Shown here: positions 16,740-25,129 of the stretch, piece by piece
How positions within the stretch are numbered: the first letter of the stretch is position 1
Layout of the letters: every line of letters starts with the position of its first letter
Translations under genes and position numbers: made by a program
Assembly (NCBI GenBank): GCA_964544765.1
Contig: CAZJDM010000003.1
Coordinates: 1-62,094, forward strand
Source: CAZJDM01 sp964544765
Lineage (GTDB): Bacteria; Bdellovibrionota_B; Oligoflexia; CAYFLR01
DNA length: 62,094 bases
Direction: 5' to 3'
The notes under the pieces: model-generated
What the model was told of the DNA's origin: nothing
Databases searched by the model: none
What the model saw: only the letters and a program-made list of their open reading frames with translations

Positions 16740-17225
16740 TTAAAAGGGAATGTCTTCTTCAGAAGAGATTCCTTGAGGAGTATTTGTAAATGATGGGATT
16801 TCCATATTTGAAGGTTGTTGTTGCGTTGGTTCTGGTTTAGCATAAGAATTATTCGATTGGAACTGCCCTCCCCCCACTTCATTGTTATTGGCTCTTGCCC
16901 CATCTAAAAACTGCATATTATTAGCCACAATTTCGGTAGTATATCTTTTCATTCCATTTTGGTCTTCCCAGGAGCGAGTTTGGAGCTTTCCTTCAATATA
17001 TACCTGTCGTCCTTTATTTAAATAACGTCCCGCCAAATCGGCTAGTTTGCTCCACAGTACAACGTTGTGCCATTCTGTTTTTTCTTCTTTTTGGCCTTCT
17101 TTGTTGACCCATGATTCACTAGTAGCAAGAGATAAAGAAGCTACAGGTGTTCCGGAATTAGTACTCCTAATCTCGGGATCTTTTCCTAAGCGGCCTACTA
17201 TTATTACTTTGTTTACTCCAGACAT
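16740..17225 (-). CDS. ssb: Single-stranded DNA-binding protein
   Basis: The 161-residue protein has a complete N-terminal OB fold (1-110: NKVIIVGRLGKDPEIR, WHNVVLWSKLADLAGRYLNKG, YIEGKLQTRSW), an Asn/Gln/Pro-rich linker and the acidic tip SSEEDIPF used to recruit partner proteins. It coats single-stranded DNA in replication and repair. A perfect AGGAGG lies 5 bases before the ATG. It is the first gene of a minus-strand run leading into the barrel gene and lptFG. Confidence 0.97.
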   Translation of the reverse strand: MSGVNKVIIVGRLGKDPEIRSTNSGTPVASLSLATSESWVNKEGQKEEKTEWHNVVLWSKLADLAGRYLNKGRQVYIEGKLQTRSWEDQNGMKRYTTEIVANNMQFLDGARANNNEVGGGQFQSNNSYAKPEPTQQQPSNMEIPSFTNTPQGISSEEDIPF

Positions 17226-17466
17226 ATATCCTCCTGATAAATTTTTCTCATAACTACCATGTTATAAAATTACTGTCATCTCAAATATGCAAAAAATTGC
17301 GTCTATATCAAAATAAATCAAAATAATTTCTAGGTCAAAGATATCCGTTAAGAACCTAAATAGGAACTATTACCTCAAATTTACTTAATTGTTTGGGCTG
17401 TCAATAGGTAGAGGAAGCTTTACAAAAAGACAAAAATTTGGATATGATAGGATCAATAATAAATCA

Positions 17467-19755
17467 ATGAGAGAAATCAAAATGAGAAGATGGGCTTTTT
17501 TAAGCACTTTTATCATCGTATTGTGTGGTTATTATGATTATGTAGGATATGCCCGGTATCCAAATATCCCATTAATGGAAGAACCTGCTGATATAGTTAA
17601 TTCTACAGATGAAGGTGCCAGCTCTGTTGCTTATGACCAAATTCAAGGATGGTTGATACCAAAGGAAAGTTATAAAAGTATAAATTTTCAAAACCAAAAG
17701 ACCTCTTTAGATTTTCATCAACGAACCCTTGAAGGTGTTGAATCTATTGTTCAAAACTTGCACATTTTTCATTTACGAGGACAGTTTTTGGATTTGTTTT
17801 TTTTCAAAATGGCAGAAATCAGTGAAGATAATTTTTTAATTTCGCCGGCTGCAGTTTTTGATGAATATAAAAGTGTTGAGAGTTACTTTTTAAACGAGGT
17901 CCCTAGCCATATAATTGTTGCCAATACTTATGAACACTTGCATTATTTTTTTAGTTACTGGAGATTATTGTCTAATTCATTATTATTGGCAGATATTCAA
18001 GAATTAGAGCCAATAAGGCAAGGAAATACTTTTAAAGTAATTGTCTGTAATGATGGTAAAACAGAAAAAGTTGACCGATGTTTAGATGAGAGTCATCGGA
18101 ATAATGCTGCTTATGATTTTGAAAAAGATGATTTGATTTTCTTTGCTCAGGAGGATTTAAATACCTGTTTGCCTGTTCATACCGGATTAGATCCATCAGT
18201 GATTTTTCATGAAGCTAGTCATTCTTTAATCTATAAGATCACATCATTTAAGAAAGAAACATCTTTCAACTGGTTTGCTATTCATGAAGGATTGGCAGAT
18301 TATATTTCAGCTTCGATGCTGGATTCACCTGAAATTGGAAAAATCTTTTTAGCTGGATGCAGTAATCAAAATCCTAAATTTGTTTCAGATAAAGGTGAAG
18401 GTTTTTATTTGAGAACAGTAGAAAATTCAGTTTCTTTTGATGGAGAAAATAACGTTTTTACTTATATGGATCCCCATGTTCTTGGTTTGGCTTTTGCTTC
18501 GACTTTGTGGGAAATCAGAAGGAAGATTATCGCAGAAGTAAAAGATAACGAAGTAGGAAAATCATTTGCCGATCATATTGTTTTAATGGCGCTAGTTGAA
18601 ATGAAGGATTCCTTAAAACCTTATTTAGAAATGTTTTACCAAGCTTTATTGGATAGTGAAGAGTATTTGTTTCAAGAAAAATTTAGAAATATAATTGTAG
18701 ATGCTTTTGCTCAAAAAGGCTTAGTGGATACATTTGGGGATATTAATCCCAATTTATTAGAAAATCATCCAGCGTTTTATTCGGAAAAGAGGATTACCGA
18801 AACTGATCGAGAAAATGTAAATATAGGAGGATGCAGCATTCAGTCATCGAATTCTTCAATGAATTTTTTGATGTCGTTATTACTGCTGTTGCCTCTATTT
18901 ATTCTCCTTTTAAGAAGAAAGATAATATTAATTCTATCAGTTTGTGTTCTATTTTCTTCTTGTTTATATGAGGAAATAGAAAAAGATTATATTCAAAAAA
19001 AGCCAGAAGGTAATTGGGTAGAGTATGTTATTTTTCCTTTTAATGATCATGGACTATTGAACACTGAAAAAGGGGTATTTTTTCGTTTTTTTAATGCCTA
19101 TCAGAAAAATAATAATAATTACAACTGGCTGGGCTTGAGAATGGGGTTATTTGAACTTTCTTTAGATGATGGAAAGGTTAAGGAAACTGAATGGAAGGAC
19201 AAAGATTCCTATCTTTTATATGATCGAAAACAAAAGATCATTGATAAAAAGGTACGAAAGTTAGATGCGGGACTTGTGACGCAAGATGACCAACAAGAAA
19301 GTATACATCTTGTTTCTGAGGACATTTACAATGTGGGCAATGTCCCTTTAATGCCTATCATTGAGTTATTACTTGAATATTTACCCAAAGCATCGCAAAA
19401 CTATTTGAAATTATTAAACAATATGGGTGTAGATGAGTCTGACATTGTTTTGGGTATTCCTGAGTTAAATTATAAAAGAGTTGTACATCTTTCTGAAGAA
19501 CAATCTATTGAAATGGGTTCCCGCATTTTTCATAAATGCACCAAATTTCTGGCAGTTAAAGATCTAGAACCAGGAGGCTCTATTGATCTTAATTCAGAGG
19601 GTATTAGTTGGATCTATTGCGATGATAATGACGCTATTTTTTCAGTGCTGGAAATTAATGGGTTGGACCAGGTATCAATGATTAAATATGAATCCGTTTC
19701 CGCAGCTTTAGGATTCAAGGTACAGATGTTACTGTGTGTTGGAGATGGAGTTTAA
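17467..19755 (+). CDS. Two-part exported precursor: zinc metalloprotease + internal GGC sorting signal + lipoprotein
   Basis: The 762-residue product carries two export signals in one frame. Part 1 has a signal peptide (~1-30) and a gluzincin-like peptidase domain with HEASH (248-252) and HEGLADY (273-279). It ends in a MYXO-CTERM-like sorting signal: GGC (Cys456), ~20 hydrophobic residues and RRK (483-485). Part 2 begins at once with IILILSVCVLFSSC, a lipoprotein signal with Cys499, followed by a 264-residue domain of unknown fold. The expected result is two mature envelope proteins from one precursor. The 17467 ATG is chosen because the signal peptide follows it. ATG 17482 is an alternative, and an upstream TTG at 17389 is less likely. 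There is no stop or frameshift at the junction. Confidence 0.8.
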   Translation: MREIKMRRWAFLSTFIIVLCGYYDYVGYARYPNIPLMEEPADIVNSTDEGASSVAYDQIQGWLIPKESYKSINFQNQKTSLDFHQRTLEGVESIVQNLHIFHLRGQFLDLFFFKMAEISEDNFLISPAAVFDEYKSVESYFLNEVPSHIIVANTYEHLHYFFSYWRLLSNSLLLADIQELEPIRQGNTFKVIVCNDGKTEKVDRCLDESHRNNAAYDFEKDDLIFFAQEDLNTCLPVHTGLDPSVIFHEASHSLIYKITSFKKETSFNWFAIHEGLADYISASMLDSPEIGKIFLAGCSNQNPKFVSDKGEGFYLRTVENSVSFDGENNVFTYMDPHVLGLAFASTLWEIRRKIIAEVKDNEVGKSFADHIVLMALVEMKDSLKPYLEMFYQALLDSEEYLFQEKFRNIIVDAFAQKGLVDTFGDINPNLLENHPAFYSEKRITETDRENVNIGGCSIQSSNSSMNFLMSLLLLLPLFILLLRRKIILILSVCVLFSSCLYEEIEKDYIQKKPEGNWVEYVIFPFNDHGLLNTEKGVFFRFFNAYQKNNNNYNWLGLRMGLFELSLDDGKVKETEWKDKDSYLLYDRKQKIIDKKVRKLDAGLVTQDDQQESIHLVSEDIYNVGNVPLMPIIELLLEYLPKASQNYLKLLNNMGVDESDIVLGIPELNYKRVVHLSEEQSIEMGSRIFHKCTKFLAVKDLEPGGSIDLNSEGISWIYCDDNDAIFSVLEINGLDQVSMIKYESVSAALGFKVQMLLCVGDGV

Positions 19756-19775
19756 AAAATCTAGTAAAATCCTCA

Positions 19776-19796
19776 TTAATGGCCTTTTTCCATTAA
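19776..19796 (+). terminator. Possible terminator hairpin after the first two-part gene
   Basis: TTAATGG (19776-19782) and CCATTAA (19790-19796) form a perfect 7-base stem with a T-rich loop, followed ~10 bases later by TTTTTT. The stem is weak (2 G-C pairs), so termination is uncertain. A similar GGCCTTTTTC...AAATAA segment recurs about 110 bases downstream. Confidence 0.35.
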
Positions 19797-19946
19797 ATAA
19801 TAGCCTTTTTTGTCTAAATATTGTGTATAAATTTTTGACACCTGCCTTTTCTTTGTCATCTATTTATATATAAGTAGTAACCTGTAATGGGGCCTTTTTC
19901 TAAATAAACTCATAAATTACAATATGATATCTCTGTTTTAGGCTTG

Positions 19947-19962
19947 TGGTATGAATCTTGCT
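19947..19962 (+). promoter_or_regulatory. Sigma-54 (-24/-12) promoter candidate
   Basis: TGGTATGAATCTTGCT matches the TGGCACG-N4-TTGCW consensus at 10 of 12 defined positions, with the exact GG-N10-GC spacing (GG 19948-19949, GC 19960-19961). Transcription would start near 19973, ~57 bases before the ATG at 20030. Sigma-54 promoters need an activator ATPase; none is encoded in the window. Confidence 0.6.
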
Positions 19963-20029
19963 CAAATACCTAGGTGTGGGAGGATGTCTTCCATTAATAC
20001 GAGTTTAACAAGGGACGGAGATATATTAT

Positions 20030-21820
20030 ATGAAAGAACGATTAAAAGTTTTTATCATCAGTGTGTTACTGATCTTCGCTTCTCTTATATTATTTGAGAA
20101 TGTCAGTTTTGCGGAGGAAGGTAGCCCTGATCAAACAGAAGAAACTACTAATGACGGAGATAATCCCAGCGGTGATGGAGAAACTGCTAATGGTGAAGAA
20201 AATACAAATGGAGAAGATGGGCAACAAGATAATACCGAGGGAGAAGATGGTCAACAAGAAGAAAATCAAGATGGAGATCAGGACGAGGCAGCCTTTTTTA
20301 AAGCTATATTAGACAGAGTGTCTGATTATTGTGGTGAAGATCTTGAAAAGATTGAAGATGTAGATAAGTGTTTTTTGAAGGATATTGAAGAAGAACCGCC
20401 AGAGATTGAACCAATTGCCGCATCTGATGAGGAGAAAGAAGAAGAACCTGAGTCTGAACCAAAAGAAGAAAAACCAGCTAAACCTAAACTTACCACCAAA
20501 AAAGGGGACCCAGCTGAGGATTTAGTTGTTACTCGTTTGAAAGGTGGTGGTTGTGGAGTCATTTCTTCAAATCAAAAAGCTAACTTTAACAACTTAAATT
20601 GGTCTTGGTGGATATTTCTTGTTCCATGTTTAATAGTTTTGATGATTCGTTTCGATTTTTTCAATTTATTGAGAAAGAGACAATTTGTCTTGGTTAGAAA
20701 TAAATTGTTAATTTTTATAGTAATGATTACATGTTTAGGCAAATCAGGATTTGGTTACGACTTTTCTAAGAAATATATCAACAATTTTGGTAGTCGAGGT
20801 TTTGTTGAACGAGCGGTAGTTTTAAAACAGGGATCTATGTATATAAGCACTCAGGGAGATTTTGCCAGAGGGCTTTTAACGGCCGAGACTGAGGATAATA
20901 AAGATTTTAATTTAGTGGATCAGTCAGTTCGTAATAACCTAAATCTTAGTTTTGGAATTACAGACATTATTCAATTGGGTTTCAGTGTACCAGTAACTGC
21001 CTATCAAAAAGCGCGTTATTTAGGATATTCTGATTATGATAATCATTTTGGTGTTTCTGATTTGTTGATGGAACTAAAAATTTTAGTATTATCTTTTGAT
21101 GTTATCAATTGGAGTATATCTTCGGATGTTTCTTATAATAAACCTAAAAAATTCAATTTTTATTCAGGAAATAGTTGGCAGGCAGGTTTTAGGACCGCTT
21201 TAACCTCTAAATTTAAAAAATCTGTTCTTTCTTTTAATTTAGGTTATCGTTATTTGCAAACCGAATATATATACGACATAGCTTTTAACGATTATATTAA
21301 TGCTGGTATTGTCTATTCTTATTATATTTTGGGCAATAGCCTAGAATTTTCGGGTGGTTTTGACGGGCAAATACAGACTTCAGCTTTAAAGAATGAAAAG
21401 AATGCCGCAAAAAATATACCTGTAGAGTTTAATGGTTTTATAACATACCATGTTTCAAAAAGATTAAGGTTTCAAACAGGTGGAGGTTTAGGACTAACCG
21501 ACGCATATGGCGCTCCCGCTTGGAGAGTTTTTGCCGGTGCCAGTTACAAGATTAACCTTCTTAAGTTAGGTAAAAGTAAAAGGCGATATTCTCGTAAAAA
21601 GAAGAATTATTTTTCTTTTTCAAAATCCAAAAAGAGGAAGAAAAAGAAAAGGAGAAAAAAAAGGAAAAGAAGATCAAGGAAGAAAAATAAAGTAGTTCAA
21701 GTGGATTTTGATGATAGTCATAGCAGTGATTGGAAGAAATCAAGTTATAGAAGAGATTTAAAAAGAAAAATTCAAAAACAATATGAAAATAGTGATATTA
21801 ATTTTGATGGATTGGATTAA
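20030..21820 (+). CDS. Two-part exported precursor: acidic secreted domain + internal GGGC sorting signal + beta-barrel with polybasic tail
   Basis: The 596-residue product repeats the two-signal design of the preceding gene. Part 1 has a signal peptide (~1-28, cut after SFA), an Asp/Glu/Gly/Asn/Gln-rich stretch with GEDGQQ repeats, a small Cys-containing segment and then GGGC (Cys175), a hydrophobic span and RKR (215-217). Part 2 has its own signal sequence (~218-241) and then a beta-strand-rich, barrel-like domain (~242-515). A very basic Lys/Arg tail follows (~520-560), then a mixed charged end. GGAG lies 9 bases before the ATG, and a sigma-54 promoter candidate is upstream. Which part is functional together is unknown; processing at both signals is inferred. 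Confidence 0.8.
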   Translation: MKERLKVFIISVLLIFASLILFENVSFAEEGSPDQTEETTNDGDNPSGDGETANGEENTNGEDGQQDNTEGEDGQQEENQDGDQDEAAFFKAILDRVSDYCGEDLEKIEDVDKCFLKDIEEEPPEIEPIAASDEEKEEEPESEPKEEKPAKPKLTTKKGDPAEDLVVTRLKGGGCGVISSNQKANFNNLNWSWWIFLVPCLIVLMIRFDFFNLLRKRQFVLVRNKLLIFIVMITCLGKSGFGYDFSKKYINNFGSRGFVERAVVLKQGSMYISTQGDFARGLLTAETEDNKDFNLVDQSVRNNLNLSFGITDIIQLGFSVPVTAYQKARYLGYSDYDNHFGVSDLLMELKILVLSFDVINWSISSDVSYNKPKKFNFYSGNSWQAGFRTALTSKFKKSVLSFNLGYRYLQTEYIYDIAFNDYINAGIVYSYYILGNSLEFSGGFDGQIQTSALKNEKNAAKNIPVEFNGFITYHVSKRLRFQTGGGLGLTDAYGAPAWRVFAGASYKINLLKLGKSKRRYSRKKKNYFSFSKSKKRKKKKRRKKRKRRSRKKNKVVQVDFDDSHSSDWKKSSYRRDLKRKIQKQYENSDINFDGLD

Positions 21821-21913
21821 TTACATGTGATAAAAGTTACTCTTGCATGTTTACCATGTTTACATGTTTAGCTTATTATTTTGCTTTGCTAATATTGTGA
21901 GAGTGATGATGCT

Positions 21914-23899
21914 GTGAATAAAATCAAAGTCTTGCCAGAGCGGTTAGTTCATAAAATTGCCGCTGGTGAAGTGGTTGAAAGGCCCTTTTCTGTAGTAAAA
22001 GAATTAATCGAAAATTCTATTGATGCTTATGCTTCCCAAATATTAGTCGAAATAGTTGATGGAGGGAAAAAAAGTATTCGTGTCGCTGATGATGGAACAG
22101 GGATGACATCTGATGATGCTTTATTATCTCTTTCTAATCATGCTACTAGTAAATTAACTTCAGATGAAGATCTTTTTGCAATTGATTCACTGGGTTTTAG
22201 GGGAGAAGCTATTCCCTCCATTGCCAGTATTGCCAAATTTTCCATGAAAACTAAAGTAGAAGGGGATAGTTTAGGTACTATTGTTGAGGTTCTTAATGAT
22301 AAAAAACCAGTAGTTGGTTCTGTTAATACTTCGAAAGGTACAACAATTCAGATTGATGATTTGTTTTACAATATTCCAGCCCGGAAAAAATTCTTGAAAG
22401 CTTCAGCAACCGAATATTCGCATATATTAGATTATATTGTGCAAGTAGCTTTATGTTATCATACCGTACATTTTACCTTAAAACACAATCATAAACTTAT
22501 CCATAATTTCCCTTCAGCCAAAGATAGAAAATTACGTATTAGCCAGGTATTTGGTTTTGATTTGTCTAAGCAGTTAATCGAAGTTAATTTTAGTAACGAT
22601 GAACTATCCTTTAAGGGATACATAGGAAGTCCTCAAACTGTAAGAGGTAATATGAAGGCTCAACATTTTTTTGTTAATGGAAGAGCCATAAAGGATCAGG
22701 CCATAACTCATGCTGTTAATAGCGCGTATGAAACGATTGTTCCAAAGGGTCAGTATCCGATAATAATATTATTTATACAAATTGCTCATGATTTAATTGA
22801 TGTCAATGTGCATCCCGCTAAACGGGAAATTCGATTTGTTAACAAAGGAATGGTTCATGATTGTATATATAGTACGTTAAGAGAAGCTCTCAGAAAAGCT
22901 TCCTGGGCAGATAAACCGTCAGTGTCGGATAGTAATGGTGGAAGATCTATTAGCATTCATATTCCTACGAGGAATTCTAAATATGAAGGTGCGGATTTGA
23001 ATAATAAATGTGCTGGATTGAATAAAAAGAGTACAAACTCGAATAATATGAATACAAGCGCAAAAAATATTGCTCTGAATCAAAGTAATAAAAATAATCA
23101 AAGGTTCAACCTAGCTTCTAACAAGGGCGATTATGATCGTCCAATTGTAAAGTATGGGAAAAAGATCCCTAGTCCAGCTAAACTTAAAATTAAGTCGGAG
23201 CAATTAATTGAGTCGGAGCAATTAGTAAAAGAGGATCAATCACCTATTTCAACAGTTAAAGAAGACATTTTGCTAGAATCTACCGATTTGGTAGATTCTG
23301 CCGATAATATTACAAATGACCTTGCCAATATACGCATGATAGGGCAATACGCCGAATGTTATATGCTGTTTGAACAAAAAGGAGAATTGTTTATTATCGA
23401 TCAGCATGCTTTGCATGAGAGGATTCGTTATGAATCTATGATGAAGCAATATAGAGATGGAAATATCGAACGACAAGCCCTATTGTTTCCTGAGGTAATT
23501 GATTTGATGCCAGGAGAATTAGAGTTGATCACTTCTTTTCAAGAAAAAATAATGCAATTGGGCTTTGAAATAGAACCCTTTGGGGGAAATAGTATCGTTG
23601 TTAAGTCTGTTCCCCAAATCCTATCTTCATCTGATATCAAAACACTCTTTGAAAAATTAGTAGGAGAGTTAAAGGATATTGATACTACCGGTCATTTTGA
23701 GGAATATGTATCAAAAACAGTCGCTACTATTGCTTGTCATAGTTCGGTTAGAAGTGGAGAAATATTAACTAAGGCGCAAGTCGCCAAGTTGTTATCTGAC
23801 CTAAGCACGTCTTCTTATTTCGCAACTTGTCCTCATGGTCGGAATGTTATGAAATCTTTTTCATTAAAAGATATTAAAAAGATGTTTGATCGGAGTTAA
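21914..23899 (+). CDS. mutL: DNA mismatch repair protein MutL
   Basis: The 661-residue protein has the GHKL ATPase domain with ELIENSIDA, DDGTGM and GFRGEAIPSI motifs (about 1-330), an Asn/Lys-rich linker (~330-470) and a C-terminal dimerisation domain. The latter contains DQHALHERIRYE starting at Asp496, the DQHA-x2-E-x4-E metal-binding motif of endonuclease-active MutL, plus ACHSSVRSGE and CPHGRN. It should therefore nick the strand to be repaired itself, as in bacteria lacking MutH. The GTG start has only a weak SD. miaA follows 82 bases later. Confidence 0.97.
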   Translation: MNKIKVLPERLVHKIAAGEVVERPFSVVKELIENSIDAYASQILVEIVDGGKKSIRVADDGTGMTSDDALLSLSNHATSKLTSDEDLFAIDSLGFRGEAIPSIASIAKFSMKTKVEGDSLGTIVEVLNDKKPVVGSVNTSKGTTIQIDDLFYNIPARKKFLKASATEYSHILDYIVQVALCYHTVHFTLKHNHKLIHNFPSAKDRKLRISQVFGFDLSKQLIEVNFSNDELSFKGYIGSPQTVRGNMKAQHFFVNGRAIKDQAITHAVNSAYETIVPKGQYPIIILFIQIAHDLIDVNVHPAKREIRFVNKGMVHDCIYSTLREALRKASWADKPSVSDSNGGRSISIHIPTRNSKYEGADLNNKCAGLNKKSTNSNNMNTSAKNIALNQSNKNNQRFNLASNKGDYDRPIVKYGKKIPSPAKLKIKSEQLIESEQLVKEDQSPISTVKEDILLESTDLVDSADNITNDLANIRMIGQYAECYMLFEQKGELFIIDQHALHERIRYESMMKQYRDGNIERQALLFPEVIDLMPGELELITSFQEKIMQLGFEIEPFGGNSIVVKSVPQILSSSDIKTLFEKLVGELKDIDTTGHFEEYVSKTVATIACHSSVRSGEILTKAQVAKLLSDLSTSSYFATCPHGRNVMKSFSLKDIKKMFDRS

Positions 23900-23981
23900 C
23901 AATTAGTCGGCTATCTCACCAACTACTTTTGATAACCTTGTTTAAGTATGAACGGTAATTAACAGCCTGGGAGAATTTTAA

Positions 23982-24893
23982 GTGAAACCCATTATAGTAA
24001 TAAGTGGACCTACTGCCTGTGGTAAGACTGATATAGCTATTTCTATCGCTAAGAAATATAATGCCGAAATTATTAGCGCTGACTCTCGACAAGTTTATAA
24101 AAAATTATCTATTGGGACCGCAAAGCCAACCCAGGAACAATTAAATCAAGTTCCCCATCATCTTATAGATGTAGTTGATCCTAAAGAATCATTTAATGTG
24201 GCCGACTTTAAAAAACAGGCTGATCTAGTGGTGGAGGACATTTTAAAAAGAGGAAAAAATATAGTGATTGCTGGTGGAACAGGATTGTATATCAAAGCGT
24301 TTATCTGGGGACTTTCTAATGTGCCGAATCAGGATCCTAAATTGCGTCAATCATTTAAAGAAAGGATAGACAAGGAAGGTCTAGAATCATTACATCAAGA
24401 ATTAAGCAAAGTGGACTCTCAGAGTGCGAAAGAGATACATGTTAATGATGAGGTGAGAATTGTAAGAGCCTTGGAGATATTTTATCTTACAGGTAAAACT
24501 AAGAGCTTTTTTTCTAATCAACATCAATTTCAAGATCCCAGATATCCTACGCTCTATTTTATAATAACTCCTGATAGGTTCTGGTTATATCCTCGAATTG
24601 AAAGCCGGGTTGATGAAATGATGCAAGCTGGTCTTGAGAAAGAGGTAAGATCTTTGTTGGATCAAGGTTACAGTTTTAAGGATGAAGGGTTAGCAACCAT
24701 TGGCTATCAAGAATTTGAACCTTATATAGCTGGGCAGTGTGAGTTGGAACAAGTAATACATGGTATTAAGAAATCTACAAAACAATTTGCCAAAAGACAA
24801 TATATTTGGAACAGGGGAATAAAGCCAAAGATTGAGATCAACATGGAAGATAATTTTGAAATAGAGAAGTGTATTTTAAAGCAGATTAAATAA
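23982..24893 (+). CDS. miaA: tRNA dimethylallyltransferase
   Basis: The 303-residue protein transfers a dimethylallyl group to A37 of tRNAs reading U-starting codons. It shows the P-loop SGPTACGKT (6-14), SADSRQVYKKLSIGTAKP (~31-48), the AGGTGLYIKA motif and the C-terminal STKQFAKRQ segment. Length is normal. The GTG start has GGGAG at 23969-23973. The mutL-miaA order is common in bacteria (in enterobacteria followed by hfq, which is absent here). Confidence 0.97.
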   Translation: MKPIIVISGPTACGKTDIAISIAKKYNAEIISADSRQVYKKLSIGTAKPTQEQLNQVPHHLIDVVDPKESFNVADFKKQADLVVEDILKRGKNIVIAGGTGLYIKAFIWGLSNVPNQDPKLRQSFKERIDKEGLESLHQELSKVDSQSAKEIHVNDEVRIVRALEIFYLTGKTKSFFSNQHQFQDPRYPTLYFIITPDRFWLYPRIESRVDEMMQAGLEKEVRSLLDQGYSFKDEGLATIGYQEFEPYIAGQCELEQVIHGIKKSTKQFAKRQYIWNRGIKPKIEINMEDNFEIEKCILKQIK

Positions 24894-24978
24894 TTACTTT
24901 ACAAACAATAAAAAATAGGTTGAACTTCATTAAGCAAGTCATTTACAAGTAATCAATTAATTGATGAAGAGTGCCAAA

Positions 24979-25071
24979 ATGAAGCCATTCAATCTAGTTA
25001 CAATAGTAATAATCTTCTCAAGTCTTTTTACTGTTTATTGCCAAGATGAAAAAAGTGGTCTTGACAAATGA
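24979..25071 (+). CDS. Possible 30-residue mini-lipoprotein or lipoprotein remnant
   Basis: A short frame encodes MKPFNLVTIVIIFSSLFTVY, then Cys and QDEKSGLDK. It reads as a complete lipoprotein-type signal (VYC) with only a ~10-residue mature part. An in-frame ATG at 24964 would add five residues. No clear SD is present. It could be a tiny entericidin-like lipoprotein, or the 5' end of a lost gene stopped by the TGA at 25069-25071. Confidence 0.35.
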   Translation: MKPFNLVTIVIIFSSLFTVYCQDEKSGLDK

Positions 25072-25129
25072 CCCCACCTTAATATTGCAACTAAACTTAT
25101 TTACCGTAAATAGTCAAATATACGGATTT

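Noticed and set aside
17389..17466. TTG start at 17389 for the metalloprotease precursor
   Set aside because: It adds a 26-residue polar extension before the signal peptide and has no SD. The ATG at 17467 or 17482 fits better.
18831..18968. Out-of-frame ATG right after AGGAGGATG inside the first double-signal gene
   Set aside because: The SD-like bases are the Gly-Gly codons and touch the ATG with no spacing. The short frame does not encode the second half of the protein.
19833..19862. TTGACA upstream of the second double-signal gene as a sigma-70 promoter
   Set aside because: No acceptable -10 lies at 16-18 bases. The sigma-54 site nearer the gene is a better candidate.
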